Below are positions 51,132-59,132 of a stretch of DNA of 64,000 nt, piece after piece. Under the pieces are notes generated by a model. That model worked only from the letters and a program-made list of their open reading frames with translations. It was not told the origin of the DNA and did not search any database. A program made the position numbers and the translations under genes. Position 1 is the first letter of the stretch. Each line of letters begins with the position of its first letter. The stretch lies in NCBI RefSeq assembly GCF_018918155.1, contig NZ_JAHLPY010000007.1:29965-93964 (forward strand), given 5' to 3'. Source of the stretch: Anaerostipes sp. MSJ-23. Lineage in GTDB: Bacteria; Bacillota; Clostridia; Lachnospirales; Lachnospiraceae.

Positions 51132-52065
51132 CTACATCACTCCCATTTAACTGCCAATACCATTTATCTCCCAATTTATAAGATATAATCCCCATATCTT
51201 TTTTTGCCTGTTCCACAGTACGCTTTCCAATTCCATTTGCCCGCATTTTATCAAATATATCTGCACATGCCATATCTGTTCCACTTAGCAGTAATTGCAG
51301 ATAATCCTTTGCTTTGTCCAATTTACTATCTGTTTTTAATTTATGAGACAAAAGATCTTCTACTTCATATTCCTCCTGCCCTATCCAGCGAAATCCTGAA
51401 TCCGGATGTAGTTCAAATACATATGCCTTTCCTTCTGGTGCCAGATTATTTTTTATCTGAAGCATTACACGATAATGCGGAATATTTCTATCCCTTCCTA
51501 CTAATAAAATACTCCTTGCTACTGCAGCTATGTCTATACTTCCAAGTCCTCGATATATGCCTTTTGTCCGATTGCTTTTATTCATGTGTCCAATCAGCAC
51601 AACTGCACATCCAGTCCGCTCTGCAACTTTTGCAAGATTTGTAAGAACAGAACGCACCGAATTTGTACGTTGCATTTCACTATCCATTCTCAAGTAGGCT
51701 TGAAGTGGATCAATAACCAATAATTTCGCCTGTGTACCTTCAATCGCTTGTGCCAATCTTGTGTCATTTAGTAATATTGGTTCTTCATCCGGCTGTTCCA
51801 AAAATGCAATTCTGCTACAATCTGCACCTGCCGCTTCCAATCGTGGCTTGATTGTATCTTCAATTCCATCTTCTGCCGCCTGATAAATTACGTTTCCCGG
51901 TATTTTATCTCCGCTTCCATCTGGCATAGCTTTTCCAGTTGTAATAAGTGCCGCAAGCTGCATCATTATGGTCGATTTGCCTTCTCCTGGATCTCCTTGC
52001 AATATCGTTATCTTTCCATAGGGAATATACGGATACCATAACCAATCAACTTCTTTTGATGACAC
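51118..52065 (-). CDS. RecA-like/RepA-type AAA ATPase
   Basis: The 315-residue ATPase has Walker A (LQGDPGEGKSTIMM), Walker B (LLVIDPLQAYL) and a RepA/AAA_25 layout with VVLIGHMNKSNRTKGIYRGL. The C-terminal region resembles a winged helix (CADIFDKMRANGIGKRTVEQ). Such proteins serve plasmid or ICE replication. It begins at GTG inside the end of the XRE gene in another frame (58-bp overlap), and family members usually carry some extra N-terminal residues, so the 5' end may be a deletion product. Confidence 0.85.
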   Translation of the reverse strand: MSSKEVDWLWYPYIPYGKITILQGDPGEGKSTIMMQLAALITTGKAMPDGSGDKIPGNVIYQAAEDGIEDTIKPRLEAAGADCSRIAFLEQPDEEPILLNDTRLAQAIEGTQAKLLVIDPLQAYLRMDSEMQRTNSVRSVLTNLAKVAERTGCAVVLIGHMNKSNRTKGIYRGLGSIDIAAVARSILLVGRDRNIPHYRVMLQIKNNLAPEGKAYVFELHPDSGFRWIGQEEYEVEDLLSHKLKTDSKLDKAKDYLQLLLSGTDMACADIFDKMRANGIGKRTVEQAKKDMGIISYKLGDKWYWQLNGSDVGERI

Positions 52066-52367
52066 TGCTTTTTATTTTTCTCCGTCATGTCTGCAACCAG
52101 TTCTGTAATTGTTTGTATTTCTTTTGGTATAAGACCAGATACGTCAACCGTTCTTTTACTTTCACACCCCAGCAGATAGTCGGTACTCACTCTATAAATT
52201 GTAGCTAATCTGACCAAAATTTCATAAGAAGGCTGTCTGACATCATTTTCATAGGAACACATTGTATTTTTATTTACTCCAACCAAGCTTGCTACCTGAT
52301 CCTGCCGCAAGCGATTGTTTTGTCTTAATTGCTTTAATCTATTTCCTAATGATTCCATCATGTGCAT
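52008..52367 (-). CDS. XRE-family regulator of the recombinase module
   Basis: The 119-residue protein has a complete HTH_3 domain (LGNRLKQLRQNNRLRQDQVA, VGVNKNTMCSYENDVRQPSY) followed by a short tail. The last ~20 codons overlap the ATPase start in another frame, so the native tail may have been altered by a small deletion. It is first in the module, downstream of a nested palindrome that could be its operator. Confidence 0.85.
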   Translation of the reverse strand: MHMMESLGNRLKQLRQNNRLRQDQVASLVGVNKNTMCSYENDVRQPSYEILVRLATIYRVSTDYLLGCESKRTVDVSGLIPKEIQTITELVADMTEKNKKQCHQKKLIGYGIRIFPMER

Positions 52368-52434
52368 CTTACCTTTCTATGCACTATGAAAATTTTTGAT
52401 TTTACAGTATTTTAGTATATTCTATCAATTTATA

Positions 52435-52472
52435 GTTCTCGTTTGGGGAACTGCGGTTCCTCTTTCGAGAAC
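52435..52472. repeat. Nested palindrome upstream of the XRE gene
   Basis: The outer arms GTTCTCG/CGAGAAC enclose the inner arms GGAAC/GTTCC around TGCG. It lies in the divergent region between the two HTH genes, 68 bases upstream of the leftward XRE start. It could be an operator, a recombination site or part of an origin. Confidence 0.6.
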
Positions 52473-52641
52473 CAGCCAAATTTTCAGACTACAATGCTCT
52501 ATACTATTCTTAATCCATAAATACTGTTTTTTATTATCTTCTCAATTATATAGTATCTAGTGAATTTATTCACTATATTTTTGCATTTTTCCCTACTTAT
52601 AATTAGACAATCAGGAAATATTTTAGAAGGGCGGGAACAAT

Positions 52642-52854
52642 GTGATTGATTATAGTCCATTATGGGTAACAATGGAAAAACGAAATATATCTCAATATTA
52701 TCTCGTCAACAATGGCATCGACTACCGAACTATGCAACAACTCCGGAACAACCAGAATATTACCGCATCTACTATCGAAAAACTGTGCCGGATCTTATCT
52801 TGCACCCCAAATGACATTTTAACTTTTACAGATGATGATATACATGATAAATAA
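52642..52854 (+). CDS. Small XRE/Cro-type regulator
   Basis: The 70-residue HTH protein (LWVTMEKRNISQYYLVNNG, ITASTIEKLCRILSCTPNDI) belongs to the short Cro/CI-like group in conjugative elements. It starts at GTG after a purine-rich AAGGGCGGGAA and is divergent from the XRE-ATPase-recombinase genes. The two regulators may form a switch controlling excision. A terminator follows directly. Confidence 0.8.
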   Translation: MIDYSPLWVTMEKRNISQYYLVNNGIDYRTMQQLRNNQNITASTIEKLCRILSCTPNDILTFTDDDIHDK

Positions 52855-52886
52855 CTGTCGGAACCGATGAATCCGGCAGTTTTATT
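52853..52886 (+). terminator. Terminator after the small XRE gene
   Basis: AACTGTCGG pairs with CCGGCAGTT (one G-U pair) and TTATTTT follows. Confidence 0.75.
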
Positions 52887-52894
52887 TTGCAACA

Positions 52895-52918
52895 TTGCGG
52901 TCTTGCGGTGTTGCGGTC
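52895..52918. repeat. Three tandem 8-bp repeats (TTGCGGTN)
   Basis: TTGCGGTC, TTGCGGTG and TTGCGGTC follow one another without gaps. Such arrays can be iterons or regulator sites. They lie next to the replication/recombination module. Confidence 0.45.
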
Positions 52919-52933
52919 TTGATATAAAATATC

Positions 52934-53077
52934 TGCAAAACTCAATCATTTATTTCACCTTACTTACTCAACATAGCTGTAATTCTTGATATAACGGTAA
53001 ATCAACTGCTCTACGACAACACACCAATTTCACAGTTTGATGCTGATATTAAAGAACCGACAAGTGATTATTTTTAA
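52934..53077 (+). other. Possible gene-tail remnant
   Basis: An open frame of about 48 codons ends with QLLYDNTPISQFDADIKEPT and then a TAA. The composition looks protein-like but there is no start or ribosome binding site. It may be the C-terminus of a deleted gene. Confidence 0.25.
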
Positions 53078-53148
53078 CAAAAAAGAATTTCTGCTAAAAA
53101 TAATAAAAGCAATCAAGACAACACTGCGTAATTATAAATCTGAAAGAC

Positions 53149-53181
53149 AAGAACGCAGAGAATTTATATCTCTGCGTTCTT
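53149..53181 (-). terminator. Terminator after the PARIS-like gene
   Basis: AAGAACGCAGAGA pairs perfectly with TCTCTGCGTTCTT around a 7-base loop. Confidence 0.85.
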
Positions 53182-53184
53182 ACA

Positions 53185-55041
53185 TCAATCAGCAATAAAA
53201 TTTTTTATTTTTTCAAACAAACATAAATAATCATTATAAACATCTTCCTCGAGCTCTATTGATTCTATATATCTATTCAACAGCCCAGAAGCAACTGTTT
53301 CACTAATGTTATCCTCACGCTCAACTAATGTTAGATTATATTCTTCTTCCATCCTTAATACAAAATCTCGAATATTATCTTTATTCATAGCATATTGTAT
53401 TTTTTCTGAAGCCTCTCCTGCATAATCATCAAACTCTACTTTCTCAAGTTCAGGTCTTGATGCCGTTTTTTGATTTTTAAACTTTGATTTCATAATTATA
53501 TATAACTCATTATGAATATTTCCTACCTGGCTTTTTAAATCATTAAAATAAGCATTTACAAAATCATTTATTTCCTCTACATTTTTTTCTGTTATTTTAG
53601 ATAAAAACTTTTTTAATTTTTCCAAATCAGAAAAAAGTACAGATTCAATACAGTACCCATCATGAGTATGTGCCCATGATGAATTTCCTAATCTTCGTGT
53701 TATTACTTCATTTATATATTTTTCATTAGCATTTTCAGTAGAAAAATCCTTGTCAAAAATAGTTGCATATCTGCAACTTCGAACTGCTTGTGAAAGCAAC
53801 TGCTTATTCGCCATAATTTTTAAATTCATATTATCTTTCCCTCTTACATACCAAAATGATATTTTGGAAAAATCTATGGCATATTGCGAATGAACTCTTT
53901 TCAAAGAGTTGTTTATTGCCTTTAAATAAGTTATATCATCCTCACCTTCTACAAAGATGACACGCTTATTTTTTTGTAGTCTTGTCAGACCAGTTATTAC
54001 TCCGCCCAAAGAATTATGTAGTACATCCACGTTTAAATCATTTAAAGCCTCAATATTTCCTTCACTTTTATTTTCAGAATTAATAAATACTATATCTTTG
54101 GAATCTAATCCTGATACAAAATTATCATTATGGGTAATCACAAAAATCTGAACATTTGATATTTCTTTCAAACAATCTAATAATTTATTCTGTATTCTTG
54201 GACTTATATGTGAATCTGGTTCATCAATCAATAAAACATTCAATGCATTATCCATAATAGCCATTGATGAAAAAATTTCTGCAACTTGCAAAAAACCACT
54301 CCCTTGGAGTCCTATGTCTAATTTTTTTCCATTTTGAACCACATATAAATTAATATATTCTTCTTTTTCTTTTGCCGTTCTTGGTGGAATTTTAAATTCA
54401 AACTCACAATCTAATACTTTTTTCATCCTTTGAATCAACACAGTTACATCACTCGATAGTATTTTATTTCTCAACACTTCATGCGATCTACCCTTTTCAA
54501 TTTTTTTCCTTATTTGTCCTGGAAACATATACGGTTCTTTTGCGAGTACCTTTGCAACTGGTTCTGTTTGCTGCATAAAAAGAAAGTCCGTCAATTTTGT
54601 TCCTATTGAATCCATTTTTTCTTTAAACGCATCAAATTCTTCAGGTATTTTTCGCTGCAATCTAACATATGCGTTCTCAATTAATGGTTTTACCAAGGAA
54701 AAATTTAAATAATATTTTTCTTCTGAATTTTCTTCACTAAATTCTACCCCTATTTCACAAGACCTTTTAGTTCCATAAAACAGATCTTCATCTTTGGTAA
54801 TCCGCAAAAAATACAGTTCATCAAAACTTATGTATAAAGGAACTGAATGACTATAGAAACTTTTCTTATTGCTTGTTAAGCTTTCATTGTAACATTTCTC
54901 CCATAACAGCAATGCCTCAAATATTGTGGATTTTCCAATATTGTTTTCCCCAACAATTACATTAAATTTTCCACTAAATTTAATTTCAACAGTATCTTTA
55001 TATGTTTTAAAATCTTTCAAAGTTATCTTGGATATAATCAT
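53185..55041 (-). CDS. AAA_15 ATPase fused to DUF4435 (merged PARIS-like defence protein)
   Basis: The 618-residue protein starts MIISKITLKDFKTYKDTVEI after GGGGGA; a 53-codon upstream extension lacks a ribosome binding site. The first part is an SMC/OLD-type ATPase: VIVGENNIGKSTIFEALLLW, GLQGSGFLQVAEIF (signature), LLIDEPDSHISP and VITHNDNF. From about residue 345 a DUF4435/TOPRIM-like domain follows (VIFVEGEDDITYLKAI and ATIFDKDFS). AAA_15 plus DUF4435 is the AriA-AriB pair of PARIS anti-phage systems, which also occur as single fused genes. An OLD nuclease is the alternative. Confidence 0.75.
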   Translation of the reverse strand: MIISKITLKDFKTYKDTVEIKFSGKFNVIVGENNIGKSTIFEALLLWEKCYNESLTSNKKSFYSHSVPLYISFDELYFLRITKDEDLFYGTKRSCEIGVEFSEENSEEKYYLNFSLVKPLIENAYVRLQRKIPEEFDAFKEKMDSIGTKLTDFLFMQQTEPVAKVLAKEPYMFPGQIRKKIEKGRSHEVLRNKILSSDVTVLIQRMKKVLDCEFEFKIPPRTAKEKEEYINLYVVQNGKKLDIGLQGSGFLQVAEIFSSMAIMDNALNVLLIDEPDSHISPRIQNKLLDCLKEISNVQIFVITHNDNFVSGLDSKDIVFINSENKSEGNIEALNDLNVDVLHNSLGGVITGLTRLQKNKRVIFVEGEDDITYLKAINNSLKRVHSQYAIDFSKISFWYVRGKDNMNLKIMANKQLLSQAVRSCRYATIFDKDFSTENANEKYINEVITRRLGNSSWAHTHDGYCIESVLFSDLEKLKKFLSKITEKNVEEINDFVNAYFNDLKSQVGNIHNELYIIMKSKFKNQKTASRPELEKVEFDDYAGEASEKIQYAMNKDNIRDFVLRMEEEYNLTLVEREDNISETVASGLLNRYIESIELEEDVYNDYLCLFEKIKNFIAD

Positions 55042-55183
55042 TATTTTCCCCCACGTCCTTTTACATATACATTCTCTCATATAGTGACATTTTTTATATA
55101 TTAACACATTCTTCCATATATCAAAAGTATAAAACACCGCTAAACAAGATTTTCTTACTTGCTTAACAGTGTCCTGTAAAAAC

Positions 55184-55357
55184 CTAAAATCCATTCTCAA
55201 ACATCGACAGTCCTGCCATCATCATCCCTTCATCCATATCCAATCCAGCGCTCTGTTCTTCTTCAATCACTTTCCCGGCATCTTCTTCAACAACTACACT
55301 CTTTTTTATCTGCTGTATAAAATCCGTATCCTGCAACAACTGCTGCTTTAATGGTGT
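55184..55357 (-). pseudogene. C-terminal fragment of an ICE-type gene cut by IS3
   Basis: About 57 codons read TPLKQQLLQDTDFIQQIKKS and end MAGLSMFENGF before a stop. The frame continues only into the terminal repeat of the IS3 element, so the rest was lost when the element inserted or rearranged. Its acidic tail is typical of conjugative-element cargo proteins, but I cannot name it. Confidence 0.55.
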
Positions 55358-55430
55358 GCTACCTGTCAATAGAACAATAAAAAATAATAAATTTTTGTAT
55401 CGTCAACCAAATTACGGTTGGCGATATTTT

Positions 55431-56366
55431 TTAGGCTGCGTTTATATATTGATTATGATATTCCATTGGTGTCATTACATCTAACTTTCTTTGTAATCGT
55501 TGGTTGTTGTAGTAATTGATATCATCTGTTATGGCTGTAACTAAAGTATTTCTATCGTCGAAATGTCGACAATAATACATTTCCCGTTTTAAAATTCCCC
55601 AAAATCCTTCCATCGGTCCATTATCGATACAGTGAGCAACTCTGGACATACTTTGCTTCATATGATGTTTTTTTAATCTTGTGTAGAATTGTGCGCTTGT
55701 ATATTGAAATCCACGATCGGAGTGAAACATTGGATGTGCCTCTGGCTCCAAACGAACAGCCTCATCAAAAGTACTCATTACTAACGGATTATCGTTATGA
55801 TCACTTATCTTAAAGGTTACAATTCTTCGATCATATAAATCCAGAATAGCACTCAGATATACCTTGTGAACTTCATTTCCATTGTAGTATTTAAATTCGG
55901 ATACATCGGTGAGCCATTTCTCATTTGGTCTATCGGCATGAAAATCCCGGTGCAAATAGTTTTTTGCTATATGATCTGGATTTCTATCTCCTCTGGTACA
56001 ACTTTTGGGTTTCCATTTGATATTTGATTTTATATTACATTTTCTACAGATACGGAGTACTCGTTTATCATTTACATGAACTCCTTTGTGCCCATCCAGT
56101 TCATCCAGGATTCTACGATATCCCATATCTGGATGCTCTGAATGTATCTTTTGAATTTCGATGGATAATCTCTCATTTTGCAGTTCGTTAGTACTTTTTG
56201 GATGTTTTAGCCAGTGATAGTATGCAGAACGTGTAATGCTAAGAAACTTACAAAGTCTATCTACTGGATATCCCTTGTCAGAAGATAATTCTTTAATAGA
56301 CTTATACGCAGCTAACCGATGAACGAAAGATAACGATCCCTCCTTTCCAGTTCTCTGACTTTTTTT
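55431..56366 (-). CDS. IS3-family transposase OrfB (via -1 frameshift)
   Basis: This is the DDE catalytic part. The frame is open from the slippery site; an independent ATG frame begins at 56126. It carries an HTH_21 region (FLSITRSAYYHWLKHP) and the rve domain with WLTDVSEFKY (D), MFHSDRGFQY (D) and GPMEGFWGILKREMYY (E). It should be made as an OrfAB fusion. All catalytic residues are present, so the element may be active. Confidence 0.9.
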   Translation of the reverse strand, partial: KKSQRTGKEGSLSFVHRLAAYKSIKELSSDKGYPVDRLCKFLSITRSAYYHWLKHPKSTNELQNERLSIEIQKIHSEHPDMGYRRILDELDGHKGVHVNDKRVLRICRKCNIKSNIKWKPKSCTRGDRNPDHIAKNYLHRDFHADRPNEKWLTDVSEFKYYNGNEVHKVYLSAILDLYDRRIVTFKISDHNDNPLVMSTFDEAVRLEPEAHPMFHSDRGFQYTSAQFYTRLKKHHMKQSMSRVAHCIDNGPMEGFWGILKREMYYCRHFDDRNTLVTAITDDINYYNNQRLQRKLDVMTPMEYHNQYINAA

Positions 56367-57010
56367 AACAGATCATTCTCCATTTGTAGATCATGATTTT
56401 TTCTTTCCAGTTCAGCGATTTTATCACGCAATTCTTCTTCAGGTGTACGACTTGGTAATGATCCTACTCGCCTACCACGACGATCTTCCAAACCTTTCCA
56501 TCCCATTTCTTCGTACCGTTTTACCCAATTACGAACTTGTTGATAAGAACATTGATATTTCAAAGCCATTGCTCCATAATTCTTATCATTTGCCAGGCAT
56601 TCTGTAACTATTTTTAATCTCTCATCAAGAGTAGTTGTTCTTGCTTTTTTCATGTATGTACCTCCGGTGGATGTTTTGAATGTTCCACCAGAATTATACA
56701 TCTTAATCCAATCTTCCAGTTGTTTAGGTGAACGAATTCCGTATTTTATGCAGATAGTATGGAGAGATCCTTTTCCGTTAAGATAGTCATTTACAGCAGA
56801 TAGTTTTAATTCTTTTGAATAGTGGCTGTTTTTTGACTGATCTAGTAGTCCAACAGGCCCCTTACTTTTATAAATAGATACCCACTTTTGGATACTCTGA
56901 TAGGCAATACCAAGTTCCTTTCCTGCCTGACGTATTCCAATCTCTCCATTAAGGTATCGTTCAACTGTTTTTATTTTTTCTATTGGATTTATCTTACTTT
57001 TTCTGGACAT
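56312..57010 (-). CDS. IS3-family transposase OrfA
   Basis: The 232-residue protein has two or three HTH units that recognise the IS ends (VERYLNGEIGIRQAGKELGI, YQSIQKWVSIYKSKG; VTECLANDKNYGAMALKYQC, SYQQVRNWVKRYEEMG). A C-terminal leucine-zipper-like coiled coil follows (ELRDKIAELERKNHDLQMEN). It terminates just after the slippery sequence used to make OrfAB. It is longer than many OrfA proteins, as in IS150-type elements. Confidence 0.9.
   Translation of the reverse strand: MSRKSKINPIEKIKTVERYLNGEIGIRQAGKELGIAYQSIQKWVSIYKSKGPVGLLDQSKNSHYSKELKLSAVNDYLNGKGSLHTICIKYGIRSPKQLEDWIKMYNSGGTFKTSTGGTYMKKARTTTLDERLKIVTECLANDKNYGAMALKYQCSYQQVRNWVKRYEEMGWKGLEDRRGRRVGSLPSRTPEEELRDKIAELERKNHDLQMENDLLKKVRELERRDRYLSFIG
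56360..56366 (-). promoter_or_regulatory. Programmed -1 frameshift site (A7)
   Basis: On the minus strand the codons TTA AAA AAA GTC contain seven A. Slippage by -1 joins OrfA (LLKK) to the OrfB frame (SQRTGKEGS), which then stays open to the OrfB stop. This is the usual IS3-family control. Confidence 0.8.
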
Positions 57011-57097
57011 GAAAATACCCCCATATAGGACTTTTATATTTCATTGTCCTATATGAGGGTAGCATATCATTAAGCGGCAGCCTTTTTTCAAAAGAAT

Positions 57098-57127
57098 AAG
57101 AGCCGGGCTTCGCAAAGTCCGGCTCTT
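57098..57127 (+). terminator. Hairpin upstream of the IS1182 transposase
   Basis: AAGAGCCGG pairs with CCGGCTCTT around a 12-base loop. Hairpins near IS ends commonly block read-through transcription into the transposase gene. Confidence 0.6.
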
Positions 57128-57143
57128 GGTGTAAGATTTAAAT

Positions 57144-58766
57144 ATGAACAAAAACAAAATCTTACAGAAAGATTATACCTTATCTTCTCTGTACTATCAA
57201 ATCAAACTTCCGCTGGATCTTGAAATTTTAATCCCGGCAGATGATCCGGTCCGCCTACTGAGTGCTTTTGTGGAGGGAATGGAACTCAGCGATCTTTATC
57301 AAACCTATGGAAAGATAAAGAAAAATCAGGCGTCCCCAAGACAACTGTTTAAGATTATCATTTATGCCAGCATGAATCGAATCTATTCTAGCAGAGATAT
57401 TGAAACTGCATGTCACAGAGATATCAATTTCATGTATCTCTTGGAAGGAAAACCTGTTCCAGATCATGCAACGATCGCTCGTTTTATCTCTCTGCATTTT
57501 TCAAAATGTTCCAAAAATACTCTGGCTGAAGTAAGCGATATTCTTTTAGAGATCGGGGAAATCTCTGGAAAGAGTGTTTTTATCGATGGAACCAAACTGG
57601 AATCTGTTGCGAATAAATACACTTTTGTATGGAAAAGAGCTGTCTCAAAAAACTGTCAGCGACTGTTTGGAAAGATTTCAGACCTGATCCATGAATGTGA
57701 AGCTCTTTATGGAATTCAGATCGCTTATCATGATCAGATTTCCTTGCATACTTTAAAACGGATGAGAAAGAAACTTTATCTGATAAAAAAAGAAGAAGAT
57801 ATTTCCTTCGTTCATGGAAAAGGAAAACGAAAAACAGCATTACAACGATCAATAGAGACCTTGGAATCTTATATTCAAAAACTAAAAGAGTATAGAAAGA
57901 AGATCCATTTATGCGGACCTCGGAACAGCTATTCAAAAACAGATCCTGACGCAACCTTTATGCGTATGAAAGAAGACGCCATGATGAATGGACAGTTAAA
58001 GCCGGCATACCATCTGCAGCATGGTGTCGATTCAGAATACATTACATGGATCGATATCAGTGCCAGACCAACCGATACCGGAACACTGATTCCGTTTCTA
58101 AAAGATATGGAAAAACATCTTTCCTTTCGATATCAGGAGATCGTTGCAGATGCAGGATATGAAAGTGAAGAGAATTATCTGTTTTTAGAGAAAAATGGGC
58201 AGTCATCTTTTATCAAACCCATGAATTATGAGATTTCAAAAACACGAAAATATAAAAAAGATATTGGGAAAATGGAAAACATGGAATATGATCCTGAAAA
58301 AGACAGTTATCGTTGTCGAAACAGGAAAATGCTAACGGTACAATACCAGAGAAAGCAAAAGACAGCAACGGAATATCAACGGACAGTTACTGTTTATCAA
58401 TGTCATGAATGTAAAGGATGTCCATTCAAAGAAAAATGCATGAAAGGTAACAACTGTAAAACACCAATGGAAAAAAGAGAAAAAAGGCTCTATGTATCAA
58501 AAGTGATGAAGAAAAAGCGGGAAGAAAATATAAAAAGGATCACTAGCGAATATGGGACCCAGTTGAGGATGAACCGAAGGATACAGGCAGAAGGCTCATT
58601 TGCAAATATAAAAGAAGATATGAATTTTCGGAGATATCTTTATAGAGGGAAAGAAAACGTAACTGCACAAAGTGTGATCCTTGCGATTGGATATAATATA
58701 AAGAAACTACATCATAAGATACAGAATGGGCGAACAGGACAACATCTGTTTGCATTAAAGAAATAA
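57144..58766 (+). CDS. IS1182-family transposase
   Basis: The 540-residue transposase has the IS1182 layout: an N-terminal HTH domain (DUF772: LSAFVEGMELSDLY, QLFKIIIYASMNRIYSSRD), SVFIDGTKLESVANKYTF with the first Asp, IVADAGYESEENYLFLE with the second, and a zinc-finger-like Cys region (YQCHECKGCPFKEKC). The Glu motif follows (QAEGSFANIKEDMNFRR). It is full length. The IS ends are only roughly placed (about 57070 and 58945). Confidence 0.92.
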   Translation: MNKNKILQKDYTLSSLYYQIKLPLDLEILIPADDPVRLLSAFVEGMELSDLYQTYGKIKKNQASPRQLFKIIIYASMNRIYSSRDIETACHRDINFMYLLEGKPVPDHATIARFISLHFSKCSKNTLAEVSDILLEIGEISGKSVFIDGTKLESVANKYTFVWKRAVSKNCQRLFGKISDLIHECEALYGIQIAYHDQISLHTLKRMRKKLYLIKKEEDISFVHGKGKRKTALQRSIETLESYIQKLKEYRKKIHLCGPRNSYSKTDPDATFMRMKEDAMMNGQLKPAYHLQHGVDSEYITWIDISARPTDTGTLIPFLKDMEKHLSFRYQEIVADAGYESEENYLFLEKNGQSSFIKPMNYEISKTRKYKKDIGKMENMEYDPEKDSYRCRNRKMLTVQYQRKQKTATEYQRTVTVYQCHECKGCPFKEKCMKGNNCKTPMEKREKRLYVSKVMKKKREENIKRITSEYGTQLRMNRRIQAEGSFANIKEDMNFRRYLYRGKENVTAQSVILAIGYNIKKLHHKIQNGRTGQHLFALKK

Positions 58767-58944
58767 GAATTTTTGAAAGTTCAAAATGTAATTGTTATTT
58801 TTCTTCTAACTATTTAGAAGTTGTATTAAAGTACGCCATTTTTAAATTTTTATAACCATAATGGTTAGATGTTGTTAAAAAACGTTAAAAAGAGGCTGCT
58901 ACATCTATGATTTATTTAATCATTAATGCGACAGCCCCTCCCAG

Positions 58945-59113
58945 CATTTTCTTTTGAGAGCTTTTGCTCCCTAGCCAGATTGTGGTAAATGCTAAACCCT
59001 TATAAAGCTAGTAAGACACTGCCCTCTGGCACAACACCTTACTTCAACGCTTGACAGACACTCATGTTGCCTGTTGTTAATATTATATTAACTTGCCACC
59101 ACGAATATGTCAA
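58945..59113 (-). ncRNA. Candidate structured RNA downstream of the RT-REase unit
   Basis: A TTGACA (59108-59113) and TAATAT (59085-59090), 17 bases apart, point leftward from just behind the REase-like gene. The ~130 bases that follow fold strongly. CAAC/GTTG is closed over a loop. GTAAG/CTTAC encloses a TGCC-CTCT-GGCA hairpin, and AGCATTT/AAATGCT encloses GAGC-TTTT-GCTC. No frame codes a recognisable protein. It could be the RNA partner of the reverse transcriptase, a transposon-end RNA or an IS remnant. Confidence 0.4.
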
Positions 59114-59132
59114 TTACTTTTCTACTATAATT

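Larger units (their letters stand above)
55358..57064 (-). mobile_element. IS3-family insertion sequence, complete
   Basis: About 1.7 kb bounded by imperfect terminal inverted repeats, TGCTACC...TCAATAGAACAAT on the left and TGCTACCC...CATATAGGACAAT reading inward on the right. It holds orfA and orfB, transcribed leftward and joined by a -1 frameshift. No target duplication is visible, consistent with rearrangement against the neighbouring IS1182 element. Confidence 0.85.
57070..58945 (+). mobile_element. IS1182-family element, ends approximate
   Basis: It contains the intact transposase. GGCAGCCTTTTTT on the left and, reading inward from the right, GCAGCCTCTTTTT suggest terminal inverted repeats. 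A GCGACAGCCCC lies beyond the right one, so the true right end is uncertain. It sits directly beside the right end of the IS3 element. Confidence 0.6.

Noticed and set aside
55042..55200. A 53-codon N-terminal extension of the PARIS-like protein
   Set aside because: It has no ribosome binding site, whereas GGGGGA precedes the inner ATG and the ATPase fold begins there.
58945..59113. TnpB/IscB gene remnant feeding a guide RNA
   Set aside because: No frame on either strand shows a TnpB or IscB C-terminus, so I kept it only as an unassigned structured RNA candidate.
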